From: an uncultured Bacteroidales bacterium
GTDB lineage: Bacteria > Bacteroidota > Bacteroidia > Bacteroidales > Paludibacteraceae
Direction: 5' to 3'
NCBI GenBank assembly: GCA_902771935.1
Contig: CACXYM010000004.1
Location: 1 to 64,000 of the forward strand
Length of the DNA stretch: 64,000 nucleotides
Shown: in pieces, positions 25,570 to 33,999 of the stretch
How the letters are laid out: each line of letters starts with the position of its first letter
Position numbering within the stretch: the stretch's first letter is position 1
The notes under the pieces: generated by a model
The model's database searches: none
What the model was told of the DNA's origin: nothing
Seen by the model: the letters and a program-made list of their open reading frames with translations, nothing else
Program-made: the position numbers and the translations under genes

Positions 25570-27071
25570 TATGCTGAGTGCGTCTTACGAGTTAATATAC
25601 TCCACATTGTCAAGAAGAAGTACTTTGTATCCGTCCATAGCGGATGTTTGAAGTATTCGTCAAGATACTTATTTTCGGACGCAAAGAGTTCGTCAAAGGT
25701 ATCCGGATGGTCAATATAGAATGGCGGAATAAGTCCCGGTTTACATCGTGTACGCTTTTCCTGCAGTTCGGGAGGATATTTCTCGAACATGGCTTTTGAC
25801 AACGGCCTAATACCCACTAATTTGACATCTCCTTTGAGAAAATTGATTAGCATAGGCAGTTCGTCGAGCCAGTATTTACGCATAAATCGTCCCCACGTGG
25901 TAATACGCCAATCGTTGTCGGACTTATCGGCAATATTCATTCCTCCGCGCTGGTCAAAGACATAGTTTTGAATATATTCAGCATATGGATGCATAGTGCG
26001 TGTCTTGTAGAAATAGACAATCTTTTTATCTTTGCATATACGCGGCAATTTGATAAGTGGTCCGTATATTTTGACTTGCTCTTGCGGATATGGCTGAGAG
26101 TGACGATGTGCAAAAATGTATTCGATATGTCCCATTCTCACCACCTTATCCACCTCAAAGCCACAATAATAAAGGCGTCCGAACACTTCTGTTTTGGAAA
26201 GCATGCGTTTACGTCCCTTGTTCAGATCATAATAAAGACGGCTAACCAAAAGCAGACGCGGAATAACCCGTCTCACTAAGAACCAGAAGCCATATACTAT
26301 ATAATTGATGCCTTTTGGATAGCTATTCAACATTTTCTGCTTCACGTACTCTTGCGGGCGATAACAGCATACATATATTCCTTCGTCGGGTAGCTTCTGA
26401 TTGACGACGCAGAATCGTTTATTGATACCGCGGATATTGTTTAATATCGTCATATCAACAATAGTGGAATAGCGATAATCTGTCATCTGGAGCAACGTGA
26501 AACGGTCAGTATCAGAGATAACGGCAGCATTCTTGTTATTGATTTGTGCATTCTCGACGAGCATTTGGTAATCATCTTCGTTGGTGATGGAGAGCACGGC
26601 TTGATGAATAGCTTCGATATCTTCTTTAGAGCGCTTCTCGAGACTACCTTTGTACTTTGCGTTTTTCCGTTGTTTAATCTTCATGACCGGCACGGTCATA
26701 TTGAGTGCGAACTTCCAATAATGCTTCAACAGAATCAATACGGCATCTATCATCATCACGATACCAACAGTCCACAGAGCAACCGTAAGTGACAGGTCAT
26801 AAGGCACTTGTGGGATTAGCCAAGCGCATAGTCCCATCACCGCTGCGCCGGTAAGAATAGTGAGAGCCACTTCCTGCCAAAACCAATACTCTTTGTAGCT
26901 CTTTGTATATTTTTGAAAGATTAGTCCGATAACAATCCATGCCGCCATCATAATAGCAAAGAGTGAGACGTAGTCTGCAATCACACTTTTATCAGCCACC
27001 AAACGCCAAAGAATGATTATGACAGAGGCGCCAATCCAAATTAGAATATCACTTAATATCCGTTTCCACAT
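25569..27071 (-). CDS. Membrane sugar transferase (exopolysaccharide/undecaprenyl-phosphate type)
   Basis: 500 residues. Four N-terminal hydrophobic segments (about 5-125) precede a cytoplasmic region and a C-terminal bacterial sugar transferase domain with WGRFMRKYWLDELPMLINFL and KGDVKLVGIRPLS, then KPGLIPPFY. Such enzymes move a sugar phosphate to a lipid carrier to begin glycan assembly. Compared with classical WcaJ/PglC, the start of the catalytic domain is hard to find, and it may be diverged. The neighbours (FemAB-like, deacetylase) support an envelope-glycan role. It ends in TAATG with the next gene. Confidence 0.85.
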   Translation of the reverse strand: MWKRILSDILIWIGASVIIILWRLVADKSVIADYVSLFAIMMAAWIVIGLIFQKYTKSYKEYWFWQEVALTILTGAAVMGLCAWLIPQVPYDLSLTVALWTVGIVMMIDAVLILLKHYWKFALNMTVPVMKIKQRKNAKYKGSLEKRSKEDIEAIHQAVLSITNEDDYQMLVENAQINNKNAAVISDTDRFTLLQMTDYRYSTIVDMTILNNIRGINKRFCVVNQKLPDEGIYVCCYRPQEYVKQKMLNSYPKGINYIVYGFWFLVRRVIPRLLLVSRLYYDLNKGRKRMLSKTEVFGRLYYCGFEVDKVVRMGHIEYIFAHRHSQPYPQEQVKIYGPLIKLPRICKDKKIVYFYKTRTMHPYAEYIQNYVFDQRGGMNIADKSDNDWRITTWGRFMRKYWLDELPMLINFLKGDVKLVGIRPLSKAMFEKYPPELQEKRTRCKPGLIPPFYIDHPDTFDELFASENKYLDEYFKHPLWTDTKYFFLTMWSILTRKTHSA

Positions 27072-27074
27072 GGT

Positions 27075-28016
27075 TTATAGTAAATTGATAACCCAAACTC
27101 CTAATTTATATCTGTGTTTAGCTTGTATTCGTATAAATCGTCCGAATTCGTGCAGTTCTCCACCCATCCGTAACTTAAAGTCACGTACGCCGTATTGTTT
27201 GTTCGGTTCGCCAGCTCCCATCGTGTCCAAACGCTCAATTTTATTCTTTTCGCACCAATCTTGCAATGCGAAAGTAGCCATTACAGAACCGCAAATATAC
27301 CATTCGTATGCCGTTTTGCCCAACACAGGCACTAAAGCGCCACCGACGATGTGACGATATCCATCTTGCACAACGACGACTCGGCAAAAGCCATTTTTCC
27401 ATGCCGTAAGGAAGAATTCGTAGTCGAAAAGCGGACGATGTACTTTGTTGCGGTAAAGCGTCTTAAGTAAGTAAAACCAAGAATGCAGTTCCTCTTCGCT
27501 TTGCGCTTCGTGCCACGAGTAACCATCTTTGATGCATTTGGTAACTTGTCGTTTTTTAGCATCCTGTAGTCTATTTTGCCATCCGGATGTGGTGTTCATA
27601 TAGACATCGTAATGCGGCTGGTAATTCCACCCTGCTCTTTCAAAAGCGGTCTGCCAACGGCTGTAGTCACTGAAGTTCCGCATCTCGCAGTATATACCGT
27701 TACGTGGAACAGCGTTGAGCAAAGCCGCCAATTCGTCGTCGGAGATATCGCTTGCTAACAATGGTCCGCCTTGAATAATCGTCCGTTTGGAGAAGAAGCG
27801 TTTGAGTGCACGTCCTTCTGCGACCGTGTAACCGACAATAACGCCTTTGAGTTCTTTTTCGCATACCGCAACAACGAATGGCTTTACACTCTGTGGCACA
27901 GACGCAAAGAAATCGTAAGCCTCCGGCGTCTGAAACCATGAAGCCACAGGCGATTGGGCTGCTAATGCGCTCCATGCACTTCGGTCAATCTGCGATATGT
28001 CAGTTAGAATGGTCAT
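27075..28016 (-). CDS. FemAB/GNAT-like acyltransferase
   Basis: 313 residues. WFQTPEAYDFFASVP near residue 30, a SRWQTAFERAGWNYQPHYDV segment, and ATFALQDWCEKNKIERLDTM with YGVRDFKLRMGG at the C-terminal end match the FemAB/CelD-type double GNAT fold used in peptidoglycan or capsule acylation. The substrate is unknown. The start overlaps the upstream gene by 4 bases; no membrane segment is seen. Confidence 0.82.
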   Translation of the reverse strand: MTILTDISQIDRSAWSALAAQSPVASWFQTPEAYDFFASVPQSVKPFVVAVCEKELKGVIVGYTVAEGRALKRFFSKRTIIQGGPLLASDISDDELAALLNAVPRNGIYCEMRNFSDYSRWQTAFERAGWNYQPHYDVYMNTTSGWQNRLQDAKKRQVTKCIKDGYSWHEAQSEEELHSWFYLLKTLYRNKVHRPLFDYEFFLTAWKNGFCRVVVVQDGYRHIVGGALVPVLGKTAYEWYICGSVMATFALQDWCEKNKIERLDTMGAGEPNKQYGVRDFKLRMGGELHEFGRFIRIQAKHRYKLGVWVINLL

Positions 28017-28810
28017 TTAGTTGCTACTAAGACGCGTTTAACGATATTCTTTGCTTTCTGCATGGTGAGTTCTTTGAGCCATTCGCCATTATTATCCGTC
28101 CAGCGTTGCGGATGTGTCGTAATCATTAGATTACGTTTCGGCTGCGAATCGTCTTGCAGCCATGAAATGAGTTGTTCCGTTGTGTGAAAAACGAGTCCTT
28201 GACGAATCCACTCGTCTTGCCATTTCTCAATCTTATCGCGTAGGCTGACTTTATATCCGTCCCAACAACGTCCCGTATCTGTCAGGTAAACAACTTGCGA
28301 GAAATCCACATCGAAATACGGCTCTCCGATAATGCCGTAGTCGCGATAGTTATACTTTTTCCACAGGTCACGTCCGTCGTAACGGCTGGTTGGAGCACCG
28401 TGCATGCAGATTGTTTGTACAGGATAGAACGTACGGAAATACGCCAATTGTTGCTCAAAATGCTTAATCGCCTTTTCTACATCTCCATTGGCAATAGACA
28501 TATCCTCGTAGTGATAGCCTATTTCGTGGCCCATACGAGCAATCTGACGAATAATCTCCGGTTGGTTACTTTGTGGTACGACGCGGAAGAAATAGGAAGC
28601 GTGCATGCCCAATTCGGCTTCTATCTGCGCGGTCTTGAGACTATTAGCGGCTTTCAAATCCACATCATGACGCAGAATAACGAACTGTCCGGCAATACGC
28701 ACACCTTTTTGCACGGCTTTGCAGTAATCTTCAAACGTAAGCGACTTATAACCGGCAGCATGCAAAGCGGAGAGTAAATGACGATAAGTATGCAGCGTGA
28801 AATCTTTCAT
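28013..28810 (-). CDS. Polysaccharide deacetylase-like protein
   Basis: 265 residues. QFVILRHDVDLKAANSLKTA holds the metal-binding Asp pair of the NodB fold (HDVD), and RMGHEIGYHYEDM the His pair; TTHPQRWTDN near the C-terminus is the second His region. The family hydrolyses N- or O-acetyl groups from glycans. No signal peptide is present, so it may act in the cytoplasm on carrier-linked sugars. It shares one base with the S1/P1 gene stop. Confidence 0.85.
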   Translation of the reverse strand: MKDFTLHTYRHLLSALHAAGYKSLTFEDYCKAVQKGVRIAGQFVILRHDVDLKAANSLKTAQIEAELGMHASYFFRVVPQSNQPEIIRQIARMGHEIGYHYEDMSIANGDVEKAIKHFEQQLAYFRTFYPVQTICMHGAPTSRYDGRDLWKKYNYRDYGIIGEPYFDVDFSQVVYLTDTGRCWDGYKVSLRDKIEKWQDEWIRQGLVFHTTEQLISWLQDDSQPKRNLMITTHPQRWTDNNGEWLKELTMQKAKNIVKRVLVATK

Positions 28811-29583
28811 TATTTATATATCTCGTTCAAGCTCTTTGCCAGACGCACTCCGGCGATAAACAATTGTTTGTCCAATGTATCTTTCCAGCGGTATGCATAG
28901 TGATAAGTGTTCGTATCGCCTAAATCGTTATACGCATAGATAGCCGAAGTGATGTGATAGTTATTGATTGTCAGTTCTTCTTGCGTCATCGCTTCTATAG
29001 CCTTTCTTTCGCCATCAAAACGGTCTATGAGTATCTGGGCATACTCTGTATAGGAATAACCGCGGAAGTCTATCAAGTTCTCGTCCCAAATGCGATGCAG
29101 ATTCGTAGGTGTGCTGAACCACTTGAGTTTGATCGTGTTGCCGCCTTTATCCTCAAGGTGTCCCATGTGCATCGGACAATATCTGTCGCCGGATATATGC
29201 GCAAAGAAGCGGAGTGCGTCAAAGTTCGTTTTATCGTCCTTTAGCAGTATCTGCAGGCTATCTAACGCACGGAACATATTTCCTCCAACAGCGGGATAGT
29301 CGGTAAGCATATTAGCAACTTGCTCATCCGTCAAACCGGCTTCCATGTCTTGGAAGTGCCAATCAAAACTATTTGGATAGATGGTATCACTCTTAATCTC
29401 GTCCGGCCAGTTTGCCCAAAAAACGAGTCCGCTTTTGCCCAATACTTTGTCCACCTGTTTAACGGCTTTCTTGTTCATGTAGGCATAGGCAATTTTAGCA
29501 ACAATTCGATGTCCTTCAGGGCCCCAGGCAAATGATGGTATAGACAGCAAGACCGAGAAGATAATGACTAATGTTTTTCTCAT
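28810..29583 (-). CDS. Secreted S1/P1-type nuclease
   Basis: 257 residues with a signal peptide ending FAW; the mature N-terminal Trp (WGPEGHRIVAKIAY) is a zinc ligand in this family. Further ligands lie in DWHFQDME, RFFAHISGDRYCPMHMGHLE (HxxxD) and the NLHRIWDENLI helix. These enzymes degrade single-stranded nucleic acids and 3'-nucleotides; here probably periplasmic nucleotide scavenging. Placed between pullulanase and the glycan genes, one base from each. Confidence 0.93.
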   Translation of the reverse strand: MRKTLVIIFSVLLSIPSFAWGPEGHRIVAKIAYAYMNKKAVKQVDKVLGKSGLVFWANWPDEIKSDTIYPNSFDWHFQDMEAGLTDEQVANMLTDYPAVGGNMFRALDSLQILLKDDKTNFDALRFFAHISGDRYCPMHMGHLEDKGGNTIKLKWFSTPTNLHRIWDENLIDFRGYSYTEYAQILIDRFDGERKAIEAMTQEELTINNYHITSAIYAYNDLGDTNTYHYAYRWKDTLDKQLFIAGVRLAKSLNEIYK

Positions 29584-29584
29584 A

Positions 29585-31597
29585 TTAACGTTTCAAAATA
29601 GTTGCACTTTGTGGTGCTACAGTTACTGTTTTTTGATATTCTGGCAGCGCTTGGTAATCCACTACTCCATTCTCAACTACCGCCTTATAGCGTTCTTCAG
29701 TTGGCAGATTCATTGTGATTGGATGGCGATTAGCATTGCATATAACCACAATATCATTCCACTCGTCGCCTCCTGCGTTATCTTTGATTCGATAAGCCAC
29801 CACCAGATCCTCCGTCGGTAGGAACTCCAAGCGTTGGCGCACCAACTCTGCGTCTCCCAGATGGAAAGCAGGATGAGCTTTGCGGAGTGCTATCAGTTGA
29901 CTTATGTATTCAAACAAATCGATATTTTTTGCTTTAAGTGACCAGTCGATGGCGTTAATGGAATCCGGACTGCAATAACTGTTGTGCACACCTTTCTTAT
30001 CGCGCAGCACTTCCTCTCCACACCAAATAAACGGCATGCCTTGCGAGGTGAGAATAATCGTTTGCGCCAGTTTCTCCAGACGTTTCACTTCGTCATCTTT
30101 AATCACGCCTTTGCCCTTAGCCGGTTTAACGCAGGAACGCAGGCGGTCAGTAAGCATCATGTCGTCATGACACGAAGCATAAGCAATCATCTGTGTCGGT
30201 TGCATTGCCCACGGCTCGCGGCTATAGTTCACTTTCTCCATATCCACTTGCGGATGACGAATAGCACCTGCAACGCCAAACTTAATACTCTCTTCACATC
30301 CGACTTTGCCAGCAAGGAAGCCCGGGTCTTTGTCGTCGAAGCATGAACCGCGCAAGCCGTCACGCAACTCATCAGAGAAAGCGCCTATCCCCTTCATTTT
30401 CAATACATTAGCCTTCATTGGTCGAATAGCTTCATCGGTAAGTGGTGTCTCTGCAGCCCATCCTTCGCCATAGATGATAATAGACGGATCTATTTCGTCC
30501 AACATCTTACGTATCTGACGCATGGTTTCGATATCGTGAATAGCCATCAGGTCAAAGCGGAAGCCGTCGAGATGGTACTCTTCAGCCCACCAACGAAGTG
30601 ATTCGAGCATGAACTTACGCATCATTGGTCTTTCGCTGGCGGTCTCGTTACCACAACCGGAAGCGTTGCCTAAAGAACCATCTTCACGAGTACGATAGAA
30701 GTAATCGGGACAAGTGAGCGTGAAGTTCGAATTGCCCACATCAAATGTATGGTTATACACCACGTCCAAAATAACGCGAATGCCTGCCGCGTGAAGTGCC
30801 TGAACCATTTGTTTGAACTCCTTAATACGGCAAATAGGGTCATATGGATCAGTAGAGTAACCACCATCCGGCACGTTATAGTTCACCGGATCATAGCCCC
30901 AGTTATAGCGATTGAGTGCCAATTGCGTCTCATCAATCGAACCATAGTCATACGACGGAAGAATCTGCACATGCGTTACGCCTAATTGTTTAAGATGGTC
31001 TATTCCGGTCGGTTGTCCGTCTTTAGTCATGGTTCCTTCTTCGGTCAGCGCAATAAACTTACCACGATGATTGATTCCGGAAGAAGGATGGATACTGAAG
31101 TCGCGATGATGCATTTCATAAATAATTGCATCGGATATTTTATTCAGTTCCGGGCGCTTATCTTCAGCCCATTTTTCGGGGTTTGTTTCTGCCATATCCA
31201 CAATAGCGGCACGACGTCCATTTACGCCCACGGCTACTGCGAAGATACCGGGTGTTTCTTTTAATTCCCACTTCGTATTACTTTGGCGCACAAGAAAAGT
31301 ATAGAAGTAGCCTTTCCAATCGCCAACTATAGAAGTCTCCCATGCACCATCTACACGGCGCGTCATCGGACGACGAACAATAGGTTCGGGTTCCGATTGG
31401 GTTGCATAAATGGATACAATCACAGAATCTGCATTGGGACTCCACATGGTAAATGTAGTCTCTTTCGGGGAATAGACCATTTCCTTGACAGAGGTTTTTT
31501 TCACGGGATATTCGTCCACCGAGTTATACTTCGGTTTACTGCAACTTATGCCAGTCAAAGTTAATCCGGCAAGCATCACAAGAAAGATTTTTTTCAT
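29585..31597 (-). CDS. pulA: Type I pullulanase lipoprotein
   Basis: 670 residues. A lipoprotein signal (LTGISC, lipidated Cys near 19) puts it in a membrane. An early CBM48-like domain (TFTMWSPNADSVIVSIY) is followed by the GH13 barrel: YNWGYDPVNYNVPDG (pullulanase signature), VILDVVYNHTF, GFRFDLMAIHD (nucleophile Asp), IIYGEGWAAETP (acid Glu) and YASCHDDMMLTDRL. It cuts alpha-1,6 branches in pullulan or glycogen. No SusC/SusD pair is beside it. Confidence 0.95.
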   Translation of the reverse strand: MKKIFLVMLAGLTLTGISCSKPKYNSVDEYPVKKTSVKEMVYSPKETTFTMWSPNADSVIVSIYATQSEPEPIVRRPMTRRVDGAWETSIVGDWKGYFYTFLVRQSNTKWELKETPGIFAVAVGVNGRRAAIVDMAETNPEKWAEDKRPELNKISDAIIYEMHHRDFSIHPSSGINHRGKFIALTEEGTMTKDGQPTGIDHLKQLGVTHVQILPSYDYGSIDETQLALNRYNWGYDPVNYNVPDGGYSTDPYDPICRIKEFKQMVQALHAAGIRVILDVVYNHTFDVGNSNFTLTCPDYFYRTREDGSLGNASGCGNETASERPMMRKFMLESLRWWAEEYHLDGFRFDLMAIHDIETMRQIRKMLDEIDPSIIIYGEGWAAETPLTDEAIRPMKANVLKMKGIGAFSDELRDGLRGSCFDDKDPGFLAGKVGCEESIKFGVAGAIRHPQVDMEKVNYSREPWAMQPTQMIAYASCHDDMMLTDRLRSCVKPAKGKGVIKDDEVKRLEKLAQTIILTSQGMPFIWCGEEVLRDKKGVHNSYCSPDSINAIDWSLKAKNIDLFEYISQLIALRKAHPAFHLGDAELVRQRLEFLPTEDLVVAYRIKDNAGGDEWNDIVVICNANRHPITMNLPTEERYKAVVENGVVDYQALPEYQKTVTVAPQSATILKR

Positions 31598-31599
31598 GG

Positions 31600-33285
31600 T
31601 TATAGTTCATTTTTGTTGACTTTTTTACTTACAAAGAATCCCGGCAAGTAGGTTTCTACAGCTCCTAAGATGACCGGCATAACCAGATACAAAGGTACCG
31701 GTTGCATATCTTTGCGGACATACTCTACGCGGTATGCAAGCGGCTCTTTCAAACCAGCACGAGGATTAGATTTCGGAATAAGGTGATTAACGAAATACTC
31801 CAATGCGCCTGCATTCTTGCTTATGATTTTGAAAGGAATATCATCGGTGCCATACACTTTACCCTTCAAACCGTGGTATGCAAACAGCACGTTGCCGCCC
31901 AAACGCTCGTTATCCGCTGAATATTTGAGGTGCATAGAATCGATGGCGCAGTTGAGTTCGATAGCAGCCAACGGACGAGTCATTTGAGCCAATTCGTTCG
32001 TATTGATATCCTTACCTTTGATTTCGATATCGAATTTGCCGGCTTTATTCATGTACATCTTGATCACACCATTCACTTTTCCGTCACCGACATGGGCGAT
32101 TGCGTTGATTACAGTGGTACTACCCCGTTTGTTACTGAAATCGCAGATAGAAGCTGTTACATTCTTAATCTGCATCTTGCCTAAGTTCTTATCGGAACAA
32201 AGTACGCCTACATCCAACGTATTCAACTTGGCATTGATAGCGTCAATCTTTATCGGCAGTTTGATTTGCATGAGCACGGTTTGTGGCATCGGATACGGAT
32301 GCGTTGGCGCCAATCGTGCGTCACGGAATGCCTCGAAGCGGTCGCCATTAACGGTAATCTGACTGAGCGCTATACCTTTAGAGAAATCCGTACGGAACGG
32401 ATTAAGCGGGCTTATCACGACGCTATTCAGATGCAAGTCTATCCACGTTGCCGGTTCTTTCATCTTCGGCGCTAAGTCACGGCGACCGCATGTGTTCCAA
32501 ATGCGTGTCTGTCCCAACGTAATCTCTCCTCCGTTTTCGGTAAACACTTTCTTCGCTTCGATACCCATCATTGTTTGTGCCATTTTCACTTGGAAGCGAT
32601 CCACATTGAGATTGTAAACGGAGTCATTATATCCGAATGTCGAGTCCTTCATATTATAGAACAAGTCGTTCAGTCCGACGGAAAGGCTATCAATCTCGAA
32701 GTTTATTTTCTCTTTCGCCATGCGGATCTTGGCATTCATTAATCCTACACCTAATTGATTGATAGCAAGGGCAGAATCTTTGATGCTATAAGCAGGATGA
32801 CGAAGCGAAATCGACAGACTGTCCACATTAAGCGCAACTTTGGCTTGCGACAGTTTAGTGGTAGCACTCATCTTCAGAACATCAATGCGGCGGGCTGCCA
32901 CAATCCGTTTGCGGAGCAGTTGTCCGTAATGAATATTAGACACTACCACATGCGGTATCTCCACGCGCAACGTGTCCAAAATCTTTTGACTTTCGTCTTT
33001 AGGACTTCTTCCTGACTCTTGGCTCTCGGTTTTTAACTCTTGGCTCTCGGCTTTTAACTCTCCGCTCTCGACTACTATACCTTCCACATCCACGCAGCCG
33101 GTCATAAGCAGCACGTGAATATGCTTAAAGTCAATTGCGACAGGCAAATCTGCCTTCTCTAACTGCTGACGAACTATCTTCTCCGCGTAACGGGAAGTCC
33201 ATACGTCTGCACACGTAACAAAGAGGATAACTAATGCGGCAAGAATGCCTACAACCCACAGGGTAATTTTGACTCCTTTTTTCAT
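31600..33285 (-). CDS. AsmA-like / DUF748-type envelope protein
   Basis: 561 residues. One N-terminal membrane helix (LWVVGILAALVILFVTCADV), then a long periplasmic beta-rich body with repeating short strands (LDVGVLCSDKNLGKMQIKNV, FDIEIKGKDINTNEL). AsmA-like proteins are associated with lipid transport to the outer membrane. Residues 72-91 (GELKAESQELKTESQES) are encoded by eight exact-length heptamers (33014-33069), an in-frame low-complexity insertion. First gene of a seven-gene operon; the start codon follows a five-unit 14-base leader array. Confidence 0.82.
   Translation of the reverse strand: MKKGVKITLWVVGILAALVILFVTCADVWTSRYAEKIVRQQLEKADLPVAIDFKHIHVLLMTGCVDVEGIVVESGELKAESQELKTESQESGRSPKDESQKILDTLRVEIPHVVVSNIHYGQLLRKRIVAARRIDVLKMSATTKLSQAKVALNVDSLSISLRHPAYSIKDSALAINQLGVGLMNAKIRMAKEKINFEIDSLSVGLNDLFYNMKDSTFGYNDSVYNLNVDRFQVKMAQTMMGIEAKKVFTENGGEITLGQTRIWNTCGRRDLAPKMKEPATWIDLHLNSVVISPLNPFRTDFSKGIALSQITVNGDRFEAFRDARLAPTHPYPMPQTVLMQIKLPIKIDAINAKLNTLDVGVLCSDKNLGKMQIKNVTASICDFSNKRGSTTVINAIAHVGDGKVNGVIKMYMNKAGKFDIEIKGKDINTNELAQMTRPLAAIELNCAIDSMHLKYSADNERLGGNVLFAYHGLKGKVYGTDDIPFKIISKNAGALEYFVNHLIPKSNPRAGLKEPLAYRVEYVRKDMQPVPLYLVMPVILGAVETYLPGFFVSKKVNKNEL
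33014..33069 (-). repeat. Eight in-frame heptamers inside the AsmA-like gene
   Basis: Plus-strand units: GACTCTT, GGCTCTC, GGTTTTT, AACTCTT, GGCTCTC, GGCTTTT, AACTCTC, CGCTCTC. Three units equal 21 bases, so the frame is restored. Confidence 0.85.
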
Positions 33286-33355
33286 GGTCTTTCTTAATTA
33301 ATAGTTTATAATTGATGGTTTATAATTAATGGCTTATAATTGATGGCTTATTTAT
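33286..33355 (-). repeat. Leader array: five 14-base units ending at the AsmA-like start codon
   Basis: On the minus strand: ATAAATAAGCCATC, AATTATAAGCCATT, AATTATAAACCATC, AATTATAAACTATT, AATTAAGAAAGACC, then ATG at 33285. It fills most of the roughly 100-base transcribed leader. Confidence 0.85.
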
Positions 33356-33391
33356 CGTGCTGCAAAAATAAGCTGCACACAATTCCGGCTG

Positions 33392-33423
33392 CAAAGATAC
33401 TGCTTTTTTTGCATACATGCAAG
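33392..33423 (-). promoter_or_regulatory. Promoter of the AsmA-to-oxidoreductase operon
   Basis: Minus strand CTTG (33423-33420), 20 bases, TATCTTTG (33399-33392), GCAG upstream of the -7 box. Confidence 0.88.
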
Positions 33424-33547
33424 ATTTTTGTTTATTTTTTTATTTATTGCTTATTTTTGTTATTTTTTGCAAAAATAATCGTTCAAACGGTAGTGAGATA
33501 AGACATAAAAAGTGTTTTTTGCACTTTTTCTTTTCTTCGTCCATTTA

Positions 33548-33671
33548 AGGCAGATACTATCCACCTTTGTTTCGTGCTCCGGACGTCAGGCCGGAGCTTC
33601 GTCGTTCATTGTGCCGGATGTCATCCGGCTTTTTTCTTCGTTTTCAGACGGATACTATCCGTCGCTTTTTT
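33548..33671 (+). other. Series of four terminator-like hairpins in a geneless region
   Basis: In order: a degenerate hairpin at 33548-33566 (GGCAGAT-ACT-ATCCACC), CTCCGG/CCGGAG at 33576-33596, GCCGGAT-GTC-ATCCGGC-TTTTTT at 33612-33634, and GACGGAT-ACT-ATCCGTC-GCTTTTTT at 33648-33671. The last two are textbook intrinsic terminators on the plus strand, yet no plus-strand gene ends here. A weak promoter (TTTG about 33425, TATTTTTG about 33450) could start a short RNA through them. Confidence 0.55.
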
Positions 33672-33743
33672 ACATTTTCCTTGCTTTTTATTCCATTTCC
33701 CTTCATTTTTTCTTCCAAAATTCATGCAAATTTTCCCTTTTTC

Positions 33744-33775
33744 CTTGCACATTCCATTTTTTTGTACTACTTTTG
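33744..33775 (+). promoter_or_regulatory. Promoter of the small gene at 33962
   Basis: CTTG (33744-33747), 20 bases, TACTTTTG (33768-33775). Confidence 0.85.
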
Positions 33776-33797
33776 CACCCTCATTCGTTTCCGTCTA

Positions 33798-33940
33798 TTC
33801 CGACGGTCACCCGACGGTCGCCCGACAGTCACCCGACGGTCGACAGACGATTGAACGACGATGAGGTGTCTGTCAATCGACAGTGAATCGACGGTCAAGT
33901 ACACTTTTACTATACTACAAGTATACTTCAACTATGAGAC
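33798..33940 (+). repeat. Leader array: thirteen 11-base units ending at an ATG
   Basis: Exact 11-base phase throughout. Early units are TTCCGACGGTC, ACCCGACGGTC, GCCCGACAGTC, ACCCGACGGTC; later AATCGACAGTG, AATCGACGGTC, AAGTACACTTT, TACTATACTAC, AAGTATACTTC, and last AACTATGAGAC, which holds the ATG at 33934. It begins about 15 bases after the predicted transcription start. Confidence 0.88.
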
Positions 33941-33999
33941 ACAAAAAATTGGAAGTTCGCTATGCTCCAGCAGCAGTGGAAAGTAGAGCATCCTTTTGA
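33934..33999 (+). CDS. Possible 21-codon leader peptide overlapping the next gene
   Basis: ATG at 33934, inside the last repeat unit, opens MRHKKLEVRYAPAAVESRAS, then F and TGA at 33997. It overlaps the 76-codon gene (start 33962) in another frame. It may be a leader peptide that couples translation, or the true N-terminus joined by frameshift; the sequence does not decide. Confidence 0.4.
   Translation: MRHKKLEVRYAPAAVESRASF

Noticed and set aside
33512-33886. 124-codon plus-strand reading frame
   Set aside because: It is Phe/Ser/His-rich, crosses terminator hairpins, a promoter and a repeat array, and has no family resemblance.
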